Assembly: GCA_937927875.1 (NCBI GenBank)
Contig: CALEYV010000073.1
Coordinates: forward strand, 1-10,440
DNA from: an uncultured Actinomycetes bacterium
GTDB lineage: Bacteria > Actinomycetota > Acidimicrobiia > IMCC26256 > PALSA-555
Reading direction: 5' to 3'
Length of the DNA: 10,440 nucleotides
How positions within the stretch are numbered: position 1 is the stretch's first letter; the number at the start of each line of letters is the position of its first letter. Below the pieces are notes generated by a model. It was not told where the DNA came from and did not search any database. It saw only the letters and a program-made list of their open reading frames with translations. Made by a program: the position numbers and the translations under genes. This document shows positions 5,767-10,440 of the stretch, one piece after another.

Positions 5767-6557
5767 CGCCCGGGGCGGCCGACGCGACGCCGACCGACGA
5801 CGAGCGGCTCGACGCGCTCTTCGCGACCTATCGGCGCACCGGTGACACCAAGCTGCGCAACGAGCTCGTCGAGGCCCACGTGCGGCTCGCCGAGTTCTGC
5901 GCCCGTCGCTTCTCGTATCGGGGCGAGCCGTTCGACGACCTGCGCCAGGTCGCGCTGCTGGGCCTGCTGAAGGCCGTCGAGCGCTTCGAGCCCGAGCGGG
6001 GCGTGCGCTTCACGTCGTTCGCCACGCCGACGATCGTGGGGGAGCTCAAGCGCCACTTCCGGGACAAGGGCTGGGCGGTCCGGGTGCCGCGGCGGCTCCA
6101 GGAGCTGCACCTGCAGGTCGGGCGGCTGGCCGGGGCCATGAGTCAGGAGCTCGCTCGCCCGCCGACCACTGCCGAGCTGGCCGAGCGGGCCGGGGTGCCC
6201 GAGGAGGAGATCCTCGAGAGCATGGAGGCGGCGACCCTGTACCGGTTGTCGTCGCTCGACGTGACGCGCGACGACGACGACGGCGTCGAGGTCGCGATCG
6301 CGTCACGCCTCGGTCAGGCGGACCCGGAGATGGGCGCGGTCGAGTCCCGGGTCGAGGTGCTCGAGCTGCTCGAGCAGTTGCCCGAGCGCGAGCAGCGCAT
6401 CCTCTATCTCCGGTTCTTCGAGGGACTCACCCAGGCCGAGATCGCCGACCGGATCGGCCTGAGCCAGATGCACGTGTCGCGCCTGCTGGCCCGCAGCCTC
6501 GACCTCCTGGCCGCCGAGGCCGACCCTCGCCGCGGCGACGAGCAGTACGAGCAGTAG
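5763..6557 (+). CDS. SigB/SigF-type RNA polymerase sigma factor
   Basis: This 264-aa group 3 sigma-70 factor is of the general-stress/sporulation type that directs RNA polymerase to GGTTT...GGGTAT-like promoters. Region 2 spans about residues 33-102, including DDLRQVALLGLLKAVERF and TPTIVGELKRHFRD. Region 3 begins with VRVPRRLQEL (107-116). Region 4 (about 200-250) contains the helix-turn-helix LTQAEIADRIGLSQMHVSRL. The GTG at 5763 overlaps the anti-sigma stop and has GGAG 9 nt upstream, so I chose it over the in-frame GTG at 5739. Region 2.4 and the region 4 helix are almost identical to those of the 7298-8089 factor, so both probably read the same promoters. The linker between regions 3 and 4 carries an Asp run (RDDDDGVE). 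A strong terminator follows. Confidence 0.93.
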   Translation: MTPGAADATPTDDERLDALFATYRRTGDTKLRNELVEAHVRLAEFCARRFSYRGEPFDDLRQVALLGLLKAVERFEPERGVRFTSFATPTIVGELKRHFRDKGWAVRVPRRLQELHLQVGRLAGAMSQELARPPTTAELAERAGVPEEEILESMEAATLYRLSSLDVTRDDDDGVEVAIASRLGQADPEMGAVESRVEVLELLEQLPEREQRILYLRFFEGLTQAEIADRIGLSQMHVSRLLARSLDLLAAEADPRRGDEQYEQ

Positions 6558-6582
6558 GCCGAGGAGCCGACCCCCGGACGCG

Positions 6583-6612
6583 CCCGAGCCCGGCCGTGCG
6601 GCCGGGCTCGGG
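6583..6612. terminator. Perfect 13-bp hairpin between converging sigma operons
   Basis: CCCGAGCCCGGCC (6583-6595), loop GTGC, then GGCCGGGCTCGGG (6600-6612) form a perfect GC-rich stem. It lies 26 nt after the plus-strand sigma stop and 53 nt beyond the minus-strand small gene's stop at 6665. There is no T-tract, as is common in high-GC actinobacteria. Its position suits a bidirectional terminator. Confidence 0.7.
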
Positions 6613-6664
6613 GGTATCCGCCGGTCGGGGTGGGGAGCGACCGGCGGTCATCGCGGGCTTCGGG

Positions 6665-6874
6665 CTACGGGATCCGGCCCTCGCCTTCCTGGTCGACGCC
6701 GCGCTCCTGCATCTCCCGCTCGTGCTCGGCGACGTCGGGATCGAGATCCTGCTCCTCGGCCTTCCGGGCCTCGTCCTCAGTGGGCGGCCGGTCGGCACCC
6801 GCGGGCTGCTGGGCGTCCTCGGCCTCGGTGGCCCGGGTCTCCGGTGACGGTCGCGTGGGCGAATCCGAGCTCAT
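6665..6874 (-). CDS. Small acidic, hydrophilic protein of unknown function
   Basis: This 69-aa protein is very acidic and contains no Cys, Trp, Tyr or Phe, so it is probably disordered or helical. The C-terminal half reads VAEHEREMQERGVDQEGEGR. I recall a family of small actinobacterial proteins ending in a similar MxERGAxxxGEGRI motif, without an assigned function; I could not search for it. ATG 6874 is preceded by AGGAGG at 6893-6888, 13 nt away, which is somewhat long. Upstream on the minus strand is a near-match to a SigF promoter (6942-6916), so the gene may be a stress-regulon member transcribed by the sigma factor of the operon just before it. It follows the STAS gene by 73 bp on the same strand. 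Confidence 0.75.
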   Translation of the reverse strand: MSSDSPTRPSPETRATEAEDAQQPAGADRPPTEDEARKAEEQDLDPDVAEHEREMQERGVDQEGEGRIP

Positions 6875-6915
6875 GGTTCGCTGCTCGCCTCCTCGTCGGA
6901 CGGTGCGCCCCTGAT

Positions 6916-6942
6916 ATGCCCGACGTCTCGGGTCGGGAAACC
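6916..6942 (-). promoter_or_regulatory. SigF/SigB-type promoter upstream of the small acidic gene
   Basis: On the minus strand, GGTTT (6942-6938) and GGGCAT (6921-6916) are 16 nt apart. This is the SigF pattern with one mismatch in the -10 (C for T). Transcription would begin near 6908, giving a leader of about 35 nt that includes AGGAGG. The spacing is identical to the two other candidate SigF sites in this window. Confidence 0.5.
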
Positions 6943-6947
6943 TCGGC

Positions 6948-7301
6948 TCAGCGGATGGCGAAGAGGTCGGTGAGCCCGGTGATGTCGAAGACCTTGCGCA
7001 CCGGGTCCTGCAGCCCCTCGAGGGCGAGGGTCCCGTTCGGGTCGCGCTCGCGCAGCCGCTTCAGCGTGCCGACCAGCACCCCGAGGCCGGACGAGTCGAT
7101 GAAGCTGACATCGCGGAGGTCCACCACGATCGGGCCCCCCCGCTCGAGGAGCTGGTGGAGCTCCCGGCGCAGCTCGGGGGAGGTCGCGACGTCGATCTCG
7201 CCGCTCGCCCGCAGCACCCAGCTCCCGGGTTCGGGCCCGGGCTCGGTGCTGAACGAGGCCGGGCTGATGGCGGCGTCGCGGTCGGCGGGGCTCGCGCTCA
7301 T
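6948..7301 (-). CDS. STAS-domain anti-anti-sigma factor, third gene of the minus-strand sigma operon
   Basis: This 117-aa protein is of the SpoIIAA/RsbV type. After a polar N-terminus of about 25 residues, the STAS core runs through LRASGEIDVATSPELRREL (30-48) and VVDLRDVSFIDSSGLGVLVG (59-78). In D69-S70-S71-G72-L73-G74 the conserved Ser is the expected phosphorylation site. In its unphosphorylated form it should bind the anti-sigma factor and release the sigma factor. ATG 7301 overlaps the sigma-factor stop by 4 nt (ATGA), so translation is coupled. Its likely partner is the anti-sigma protein two genes upstream. That protein lacks the N-box Asn, so an outside kinase such as the protein at 1-492 could be what phosphorylates it; this is inference. 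Confidence 0.92.
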   Translation of the reverse strand: MSASPADRDAAISPASFSTEPGPEPGSWVLRASGEIDVATSPELRRELHQLLERGGPIVVDLRDVSFIDSSGLGVLVGTLKRLRERDPNGTLALEGLQDPVRKVFDITGLTDLFAIR

Positions 7302-8089
7302 GGCTCCTCCAGGGCTTCACGGTCGGCGATGCGCTCGCCGAGCGTCTCGAGGCTGCGGGTCAGCAGGCGCGACACGTGCATCTGGCTCACGCCGACGCGC
7401 TCGGCGATCTCGACCTGGGTGAGGCCCTCGAAGAACCGGAGGTAGACGATGCGGCGCTCGCGCGCGGGCAGCGACGCGATGATCGTGCGGACCACCGCCC
7501 GGTCCTCGACGTGGGCCAGCTCCTCGTCGTCGGCGCCGACCCGCTCCCCGCTCGGGCCCTCGTCGCGATCGGCGGTGGGCGCGGGGGCGTCGAGCGAGCC
7601 GGCCCGGTAGAGGCCGGCCGCCTCCATCCCCTCCAGGACGTGCTCCTCGCTGACGCCGACGTGGTGGCCGATCTCGGCCGGGGTCGGCGCCCGCCCCCAC
7701 TGCTGGCCGAGCTCGACCCGACCCCGCTCGACGCGCAGCGACAGCTCCTGCAGCCGGCGGGGCACCCGCACCGACCAGGTCCGGTCGCGGAAGTGGCGCT
7801 TCAGCTCCCCGACGATGGTCGGCCCGGCGAAGGTCGTGAAGCTCAGGCCCCGCTCGGGCTCGAAGCGCTCGACCGCCTTGAGGAGCCCGACCAGCGCCAC
7901 CTGGCGCAGGTCGTCGAGCGGCTCGCCGCGGTCGGCGAAGCGACGGGCGAGGTACTCGGCGAAGCCTCGGTGGTCCTCGATGAGAGCGTTGCGCAGCGAG
8001 CGGGATCGCGAGCGCCGGTACTCGCGGAACCGGGCCGCGCGGTCGTCGGCGTCGGTCACCCGGTCCAACGGCGTGGCGCGAGTCGTCAT
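7298..8089 (-). CDS. SigB/SigF-type RNA polymerase sigma factor (second paralogue)
   Basis: This 263-aa group 3 sigma factor is closely related to the one at 5763-6557. Region 2 spans about residues 34-103 and includes DDLRQVALVGLLKAVERFEP and GPTIVGELKRHFRD. Region 3 starts at VRVPRRLQEL. Region 4 carries LTQVEIAERVGVSQMHVSRL (about 223-242). Between regions 3 and 4 is an acidic, Pro-rich linker (about 166-195) that differs from its paralogue. The start overlaps the anti-sigma stop (ATGA, 8089-8086) and the stop overlaps the STAS start (ATGA, 7301-7298), giving a tight anti-sigma, sigma, antagonist order. The operon has a candidate SigF-type promoter at 8545-8519, so this factor, its paralogue, or both may drive it. 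Confidence 0.94.
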   Translation of the reverse strand: MTTRATPLDRVTDADDRAARFREYRRSRSRSLRNALIEDHRGFAEYLARRFADRGEPLDDLRQVALVGLLKAVERFEPERGLSFTTFAGPTIVGELKRHFRDRTWSVRVPRRLQELSLRVERGRVELGQQWGRAPTPAEIGHHVGVSEEHVLEGMEAAGLYRAGSLDAPAPTADRDEGPSGERVGADDEELAHVEDRAVVRTIIASLPARERRIVYLRFFEGLTQVEIAERVGVSQMHVSRLLTRSLETLGERIADREALEEP

Positions 8090-8469
8090 CCCGGCACCCC
8101 GTCGTGGGCCCGCTTCATCACCACGAACGAGAGCTGGTCGCCGTCGACGCTGAGCGAGTGGTGGTCGGTCGTGGCATCGACGATCACCTCCGCGATGGAC
8201 GCCAGGCGGGGCGGGGCGGCGCCCCGCCGCTGCCGGGCTGAGCCCCGCACGATCACCCGTCCGTCCCGGGCCAGCACCCGCAGCAGGAGCCGCCGGTCGG
8301 TCGCATCCATGAGGGTGTAGCAGAGCTCGTCCACAGCCACCCGCAGGTCGTCGAGCTGGGTGCTGCTGAACCCGACCCGCCCGCCGGCCTCGGCCGCGAC
8401 GAGACGGATCGCCCGCAGATGGCTCGTGCGGGGCGGCACGAGCAGGCAGACCTCGTCGTCGTCCTCCAC
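8086..8469 (-). CDS. RsbW/UsfX-like anti-sigma factor, first gene of the minus-strand sigma operon
   Basis: This 127-aa protein is preferred with a GTG start at 8469, because GAGGAA sits 8 nt upstream and the extra 30 residues of the longer frame would overlap the promoter. The N-terminal EVCLLVPPRTSHLRAIRLVA matches the other two relatives in layout. The N-box helix is DDLRVAVDELCYTLMDATDR (40-59), with Glu48 kept but Thr52 where Asn is expected. No G2 box is visible. The end, LSFVVMKRAHDG, resembles the relatives' terminal strand. It probably binds the sigma factor encoded next, which overlaps it by 4 nt. Loss of the Asn suggests weak or no kinase activity, as for its two relatives here. 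Confidence 0.82.
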   Translation of the reverse strand: MEDDDEVCLLVPPRTSHLRAIRLVAAEAGGRVGFSSTQLDDLRVAVDELCYTLMDATDRRLLLRVLARDGRVIVRGSARQRRGAAPPRLASIAEVIVDATTDHHSLSVDGDQLSFVVMKRAHDGVPG

Positions 8470-8518
8470 CCTGGGTGTTCCTCGTCGCTTCGCCGCGGCC
8501 GGGGGAACTGACCTCGTG

Positions 8519-8545
8519 ATACCCGGGCGTACAAGAGCGCTAACC
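8519..8545 (-). promoter_or_regulatory. SigF/SigB-type promoter of the anti-sigma/sigma/STAS operon
   Basis: On the minus strand, GGTTA (8545-8541) and GGGTAT (8524-8519) are 16 nt apart, matching GGTTT-N15-17-GGGTA with one -35 mismatch. Transcription from about 8512 would give a leader of about 43 nt to GTG 8469. Autoregulation by a SigF-type promoter ahead of the anti-sigma gene is known for mycobacterial usfX-sigF. Confidence 0.6.
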
Positions 8546-8559
8546 CCGGCACCGGCCAA

Positions 8560-8565
8560 TAACCT
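8560..8565 (+). promoter_or_regulatory. Possible -10 for the orphan anti-sigma-like gene
   Basis: TAACCT fits TANNNT and ends 8 nt before GTG 8574, consistent with leaderless transcription. There is no clear -35 and no Shine-Dalgarno ahead of the GTG. Confidence 0.25.
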
Positions 8566-8573
8566 CCAGCGTT

Positions 8574-8945
8574 GTGGACACCGACGTGCAGGTGCGGCTC
8601 GAGTTCCCGGCTCAGCCCGAGTTCCTGCGGCTGGCCCGCCTCGCCGCGGCCGACCTCGGCAGCCGCGCCGGGTTCGACTACGAGGAGATCGAGGACCTGC
8701 GCATCGCGGTCTCGGAGCTGTGCGCCATGATCAGCGGCGACGGTCCCGCGGCACTGACGCTGGCGTTCACGCTCAGCGCCGACGCGGTGCGCGTCGACGG
8801 GTCCCGGCCTCACCCCGAGGTCGCGCTGGTCGCCGACGATCTCGAGCTCGCGCGCGGGCTGGTGGCGGCGGTGGTGGACGAGCACGACGTGTCCACCGAT
8901 GGCGACGTGGCCCGCTTTCACCTCGTCAAGCGGCGCCGTCGCTGA
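8574..8945 (+). CDS. Orphan RsbW/UsfX-like anti-sigma factor homologue
   Basis: This 123-aa protein is the third RsbW/UsfX-like protein here. It has the same plan: N-terminal VQVRLEFPAQPEFLRLARLA, N-box helix EDLRIAVSELCAMISGDG (40-57), and a C-terminal VARFHLVKRRRR. Glu48 is kept, but the Asn position is Met52. No G1 or G2 box is visible, so ATP binding is doubtful. The start is GTG 8574, in the divergent gap facing the minus-strand sigma operon. No sigma factor follows it; the next gene is a lipoprotein. It could bind either sigma factor, sequester a STAS protein, or act on a distant target. Divergence from the second sigma operon suggests it arose by duplication of that operon's first gene. 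Confidence 0.78.
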   Translation: MDTDVQVRLEFPAQPEFLRLARLAAADLGSRAGFDYEEIEDLRIAVSELCAMISGDGPAALTLAFTLSADAVRVDGSRPHPEVALVADDLELARGLVAAVVDEHDVSTDGDVARFHLVKRRRR

Positions 8946-9010
8946 TCGGACCCGTCAGCCTTCGCGAAACGGAAAGAACGCCCGCATCGGACGCCGTGAA
9001 CCGCCCGAGA

Positions 9011-9028
9011 CGGTGCCAAACGGCACCG
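9011..9028. terminator. 7-bp hairpin after the orphan anti-sigma gene
   Basis: CGGTGCC-aaac-GGCACCG is a perfect 7-bp stem with a 4-nt loop, 65 nt after the stop at 8945. It is a candidate terminator without a T-tract. A second hairpin follows closely. Confidence 0.4.
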
Positions 9029-9036
9029 CCTCAAGG

Positions 9037-9055
9037 TCGGCGTCGATGACGCCGA
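9037..9055. repeat. 8-bp hairpin adjacent to the first
   Basis: TCGGCGTC-gat-GACGCCGA is a perfect 8-bp stem with a 3-nt loop, 8 nt beyond the 9011-9028 hairpin. The pair may form a tandem terminator, or this one could be an operator upstream of the lipoprotein genes. Confidence 0.35.
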
Positions 9056-9098
9056 TGCTCGTTGACGTGAGGCTGGGTTCCGACGCGGCGCGACCGTC

Positions 9099-9104
9099 TA
9101 CGCT
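9099..9104 (+). promoter_or_regulatory. Possible -10 element for the lipoprotein genes
   Basis: TACGCT, identical to the element ahead of the STAS gene at 993, lies 5 nt before an in-frame GTG (9110) and 35 nt before ATG 9140. TTGACG at 9062-9067 is a good -35 word, but the 31-nt spacer is too long for a standard pairing. Confidence 0.3.
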
Positions 9105-9139
9105 CGCCAGTGCTCCCTTCTCCCCCTGATGGGCTGCTC

Positions 9140-9766
9140 ATGAATCGAAAGGCCATGACTGCCTCGCGGCGTCGGACCTTCGTCGCGCTCGCGGCGCTGG
9201 CCACCGGCGGGCTCGTGCTGGCCGCGTGCGGGAGCGGCGGCCCGAACGTCTCTGCGCAGCAGAGCGCGAGCACCACGTCGACGTCGACGGCTGCGTCGAC
9301 GACGACGACCGGCGCCACGACCACGACGACTGGGCCGTCCACGACCACGACGACCGCGGTGCCGGCCAACCTCCAGCTCGTCACCTACCGCGGGCTGACG
9401 GTCGAGGTGCCGAAGGACTGGCCGGTCTACGACCTCGCCGCCGACCCCCACCGCTGCGTGCGCCTCGACGTGCACGCCCTCTACCTCGGCCAGCAAGGAT
9501 CGGCGCCGCAGTGCCCGGCCACCGTCGTCGGCCACACCGACACCGCGCAGCTCGAGCCGCTGAACGCGCAGACCCAGGGCGACGCCGTCGTGGCCACCAA
9601 GCCCGGCGTGCTGAACGGGCTCAACATCAAGGTCGATCCCACCCCCCAGACCTCGGGCGCCTACACGGTCGTGTTCACCGACCTGCAGCTGGTCGCGGTG
9701 GTCACCATCGGCAGCACGCCGACCGTGGACCAGCAGATCGTGGCGAGCTTCCAGCGTGCGCACTGA
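9140..9766 (+). CDS. Secreted Thr-rich lipoprotein of unknown function
   Basis: This 208-aa protein has a lipoprotein signal: basic n-region with SRRRTF, hydrophobic LAALATGG, and lipobox LAAC with Cys30. The twin Arg followed by x-Phe suggests possible Tat export. After the lipidated Cys comes a Ser/Thr-rich linker of about 45 residues with Thr runs, which probably spans the cell wall and may be glycosylated. The C-terminal domain of about 130 residues begins VTYRGLTVEVPKDWPVYDL and includes two Cys (CVRLDVHALY and QCPATVV) that could form a disulfide. I do not recognise the domain. ATG 9140 gives a normal n-region. An in-frame GTG at 9110 just after TACGCT would add 10 residues if the mRNA is leaderless, and neither start has a clear Shine-Dalgarno. 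The stop overlaps the next gene by 11 nt. Confidence 0.78.
   Translation: MNRKAMTASRRRTFVALAALATGGLVLAACGSGGPNVSAQQSASTTSTSTAASTTTTGATTTTTGPSTTTTTAVPANLQLVTYRGLTVEVPKDWPVYDLAADPHRCVRLDVHALYLGQQGSAPQCPATVVGHTDTAQLEPLNAQTQGDAVVATKPGVLNGLNIKVDPTPQTSGAYTVVFTDLQLVAVVTIGSTPTVDQQIVASFQRAH
9271..9358 (+). repeat. Low-complexity ACG/ACC-rich tract encoding the Ser/Thr linker
   Basis: This tract is dominated by ACG, ACC and TCG codons inside the lipoprotein gene and encodes runs of Thr and Ser. The near-repeats of CGACG and CACGACC could allow slippage and length variation of the linker between strains. Confidence 0.5.
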
Positions 9767-10440
9767 CCCCCGCCGTCGCCGGCTCGCGACCGTCGCCGCT
9801 GCCGTCGTGGCGTCCGCGACCCTCGCTGGCTGCTTCGCGTTCAACAACGGGCCGGCGCCACCCGGGACGTTCACCGGCCTCGGGTTCGACACCTGCTCGG
9901 CACCCAACACCAGCGTCATGGGCGCCTGGCTCAACTCGCCGTACCGGGCCATCGGCGTGTACGTCGGCGGCGAGACCCGGGCCTGCTCGCAGCCGAACCT
10001 CACCGCCTCGTGGGTGAACGCCGTCGCCGGCATGGGCTGGAAGCTCATGCCGATCTACGTGGGGCTGCAGGCGCCGTGCAACAGCGGGTTCGGGAGCCAG
10101 GTCATCTCCACCGACCCGAACACTGCGGTGTATCAGGGCGCCGTCGACGCCAACGCGGCCATCGGACGCGTCAACCAGCTCGGGCTCGGTCCCGGCACGT
10201 CGATCTACTTCGACATGGAGGCCTACAACAACGGGGACTCGGTCTGCTCGTCGGCGGTCATCCACTTCCTGAACGGCTGGGATGCCCAGCTGCAGGTCCA
10301 GGGCTACCCGGCCGGCGTCTACTCGAGCGCGGCGTCGGGAATGGTCGACCTCGTCCACCAGGTCGGCAACCCGTACTTCCACGGCCCGAACGCGATCTGG
10401 TTCGCGCACTGGCCCGGCGCCGGCGCGACCGTCTGGGGCG
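9756..10440 (+). CDS. DUF1906 (glycoside-hydrolase-like) lipoprotein, 3' end outside window
   Basis: This frame stays open to the window end, so at least 228 residues are encoded and the C-terminus is missing. GTG 9756 overlaps the previous gene by 11 nt. The N-terminus RTDPRRRRLATVAAAVVASA followed by LAGC (Cys26) is a lipoprotein signal. The mature part begins TFTGLGFDTCSAPN and contains YRAIGVYVGGETRACSQPNL, GWKLMPIYVGLQAPC and SIYFDMEAY. These fit the DUF1906 / Rv2525c-like glycoside-hydrolase-like fold, whose Asp and Glu (here in FDMEAY) sit at the putative active site of a TIM barrel. I infer a cell-envelope protein acting on or binding wall polysaccharide; catalysis is unproven for the family as I know it. 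Several Cys suggest disulfides outside the membrane. It is probably co-expressed with the preceding lipoprotein. Confidence 0.82.
   Translation, partial: MRTDPRRRRLATVAAAVVASATLAGCFAFNNGPAPPGTFTGLGFDTCSAPNTSVMGAWLNSPYRAIGVYVGGETRACSQPNLTASWVNAVAGMGWKLMPIYVGLQAPCNSGFGSQVISTDPNTAVYQGAVDANAAIGRVNQLGLGPGTSIYFDMEAYNNGDSVCSSAVIHFLNGWDAQLQVQGYPAGVYSSAASGMVDLVHQVGNPYFHGPNAIWFAHWPGAGATVWG

Noticed and set aside
6612..6617. GGGTAT on the plus strand as a SigF -10
   Set aside because: It overlaps the right arm of the 13-bp terminator hairpin, has no GTT-like element about 16 nt upstream, and no plus-strand gene follows.
8948..8970. Minus-strand GTTT ... GGGTCC as another SigF promoter
   Set aside because: The spacing is 13 nt, the -10 lacks TA, and it would only drive antisense RNA into the orphan anti-sigma gene.
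9271..9358. CRISPR-like or tandem repeat array
   Set aside because: Repeats are short and irregular, have no spacers and stay in frame as Thr/Ser codons of a secreted linker.

Overview
The window is high-GC DNA from an actinobacterium. A WhiB-family Fe-S protein, SigB/SigF-type sigma factors with partner-switching regulators, many GTG starts with 4-nt stop/start overlaps, and signs of leaderless transcription all point to Actinomycetota. An Acidimicrobiia-like member is my guess, but the sequence does not settle the class. I see no tRNA, rRNA, CRISPR array, insertion sequence or phage gene.

Layout. (1) 1-1329, plus strand: an RsbW-like ATP-binding protein with intact nucleotide motifs, an unrecognised 162-aa protein and a STAS anti-anti-sigma protein. 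(2) 1364-3449, minus strand: a DrrAB-type ABC exporter preceded by a small acidic protein. The permease has GTA exactly where its GTG start should be, inside a GTAA overlap with the ATPase stop. (3) 3450-3740: a gap with strong inverted repeats. (4) 3741-5075, minus strand: a ketopantoate-reductase-family enzyme downstream of a WhiB-like gene. (5) 5359-6557, plus strand: a small RsbW/UsfX-like anti-sigma protein overlapping a SigF-type sigma factor. (6) 6583-6612: a perfect 13-bp hairpin, a terminator between converging operons. (7) 6665-8469, minus strand: a second anti-sigma, sigma and STAS operon with ATGA overlaps, followed by a small acidic protein. (8) 8574-8945, plus strand: a third, orphan anti-sigma-like gene. 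(9) 9140-10440, plus strand: a Thr-rich lipoprotein and a DUF1906-like lipoprotein cut by the window end.

The core is a general-stress-type partner-switching island. It holds two paralogous sigma factors with nearly identical DNA-binding segments, three related anti-sigma proteins that lack the N-box Asn, one kinase-competent RsbW-like protein and two STAS proteins. Three minus-strand sites match the actinobacterial SigF/SigB promoter pattern GGTTT-N16-GGGTAY exactly or nearly, all with a 16-nt spacer. They lie ahead of the second sigma operon (suggesting autoregulation), ahead of the small acidic protein, and ahead of the WhiB gene. This suggests a local regulon in which the sigma factors drive their own operon, a WhiB redox-type regulator and a small stress protein.
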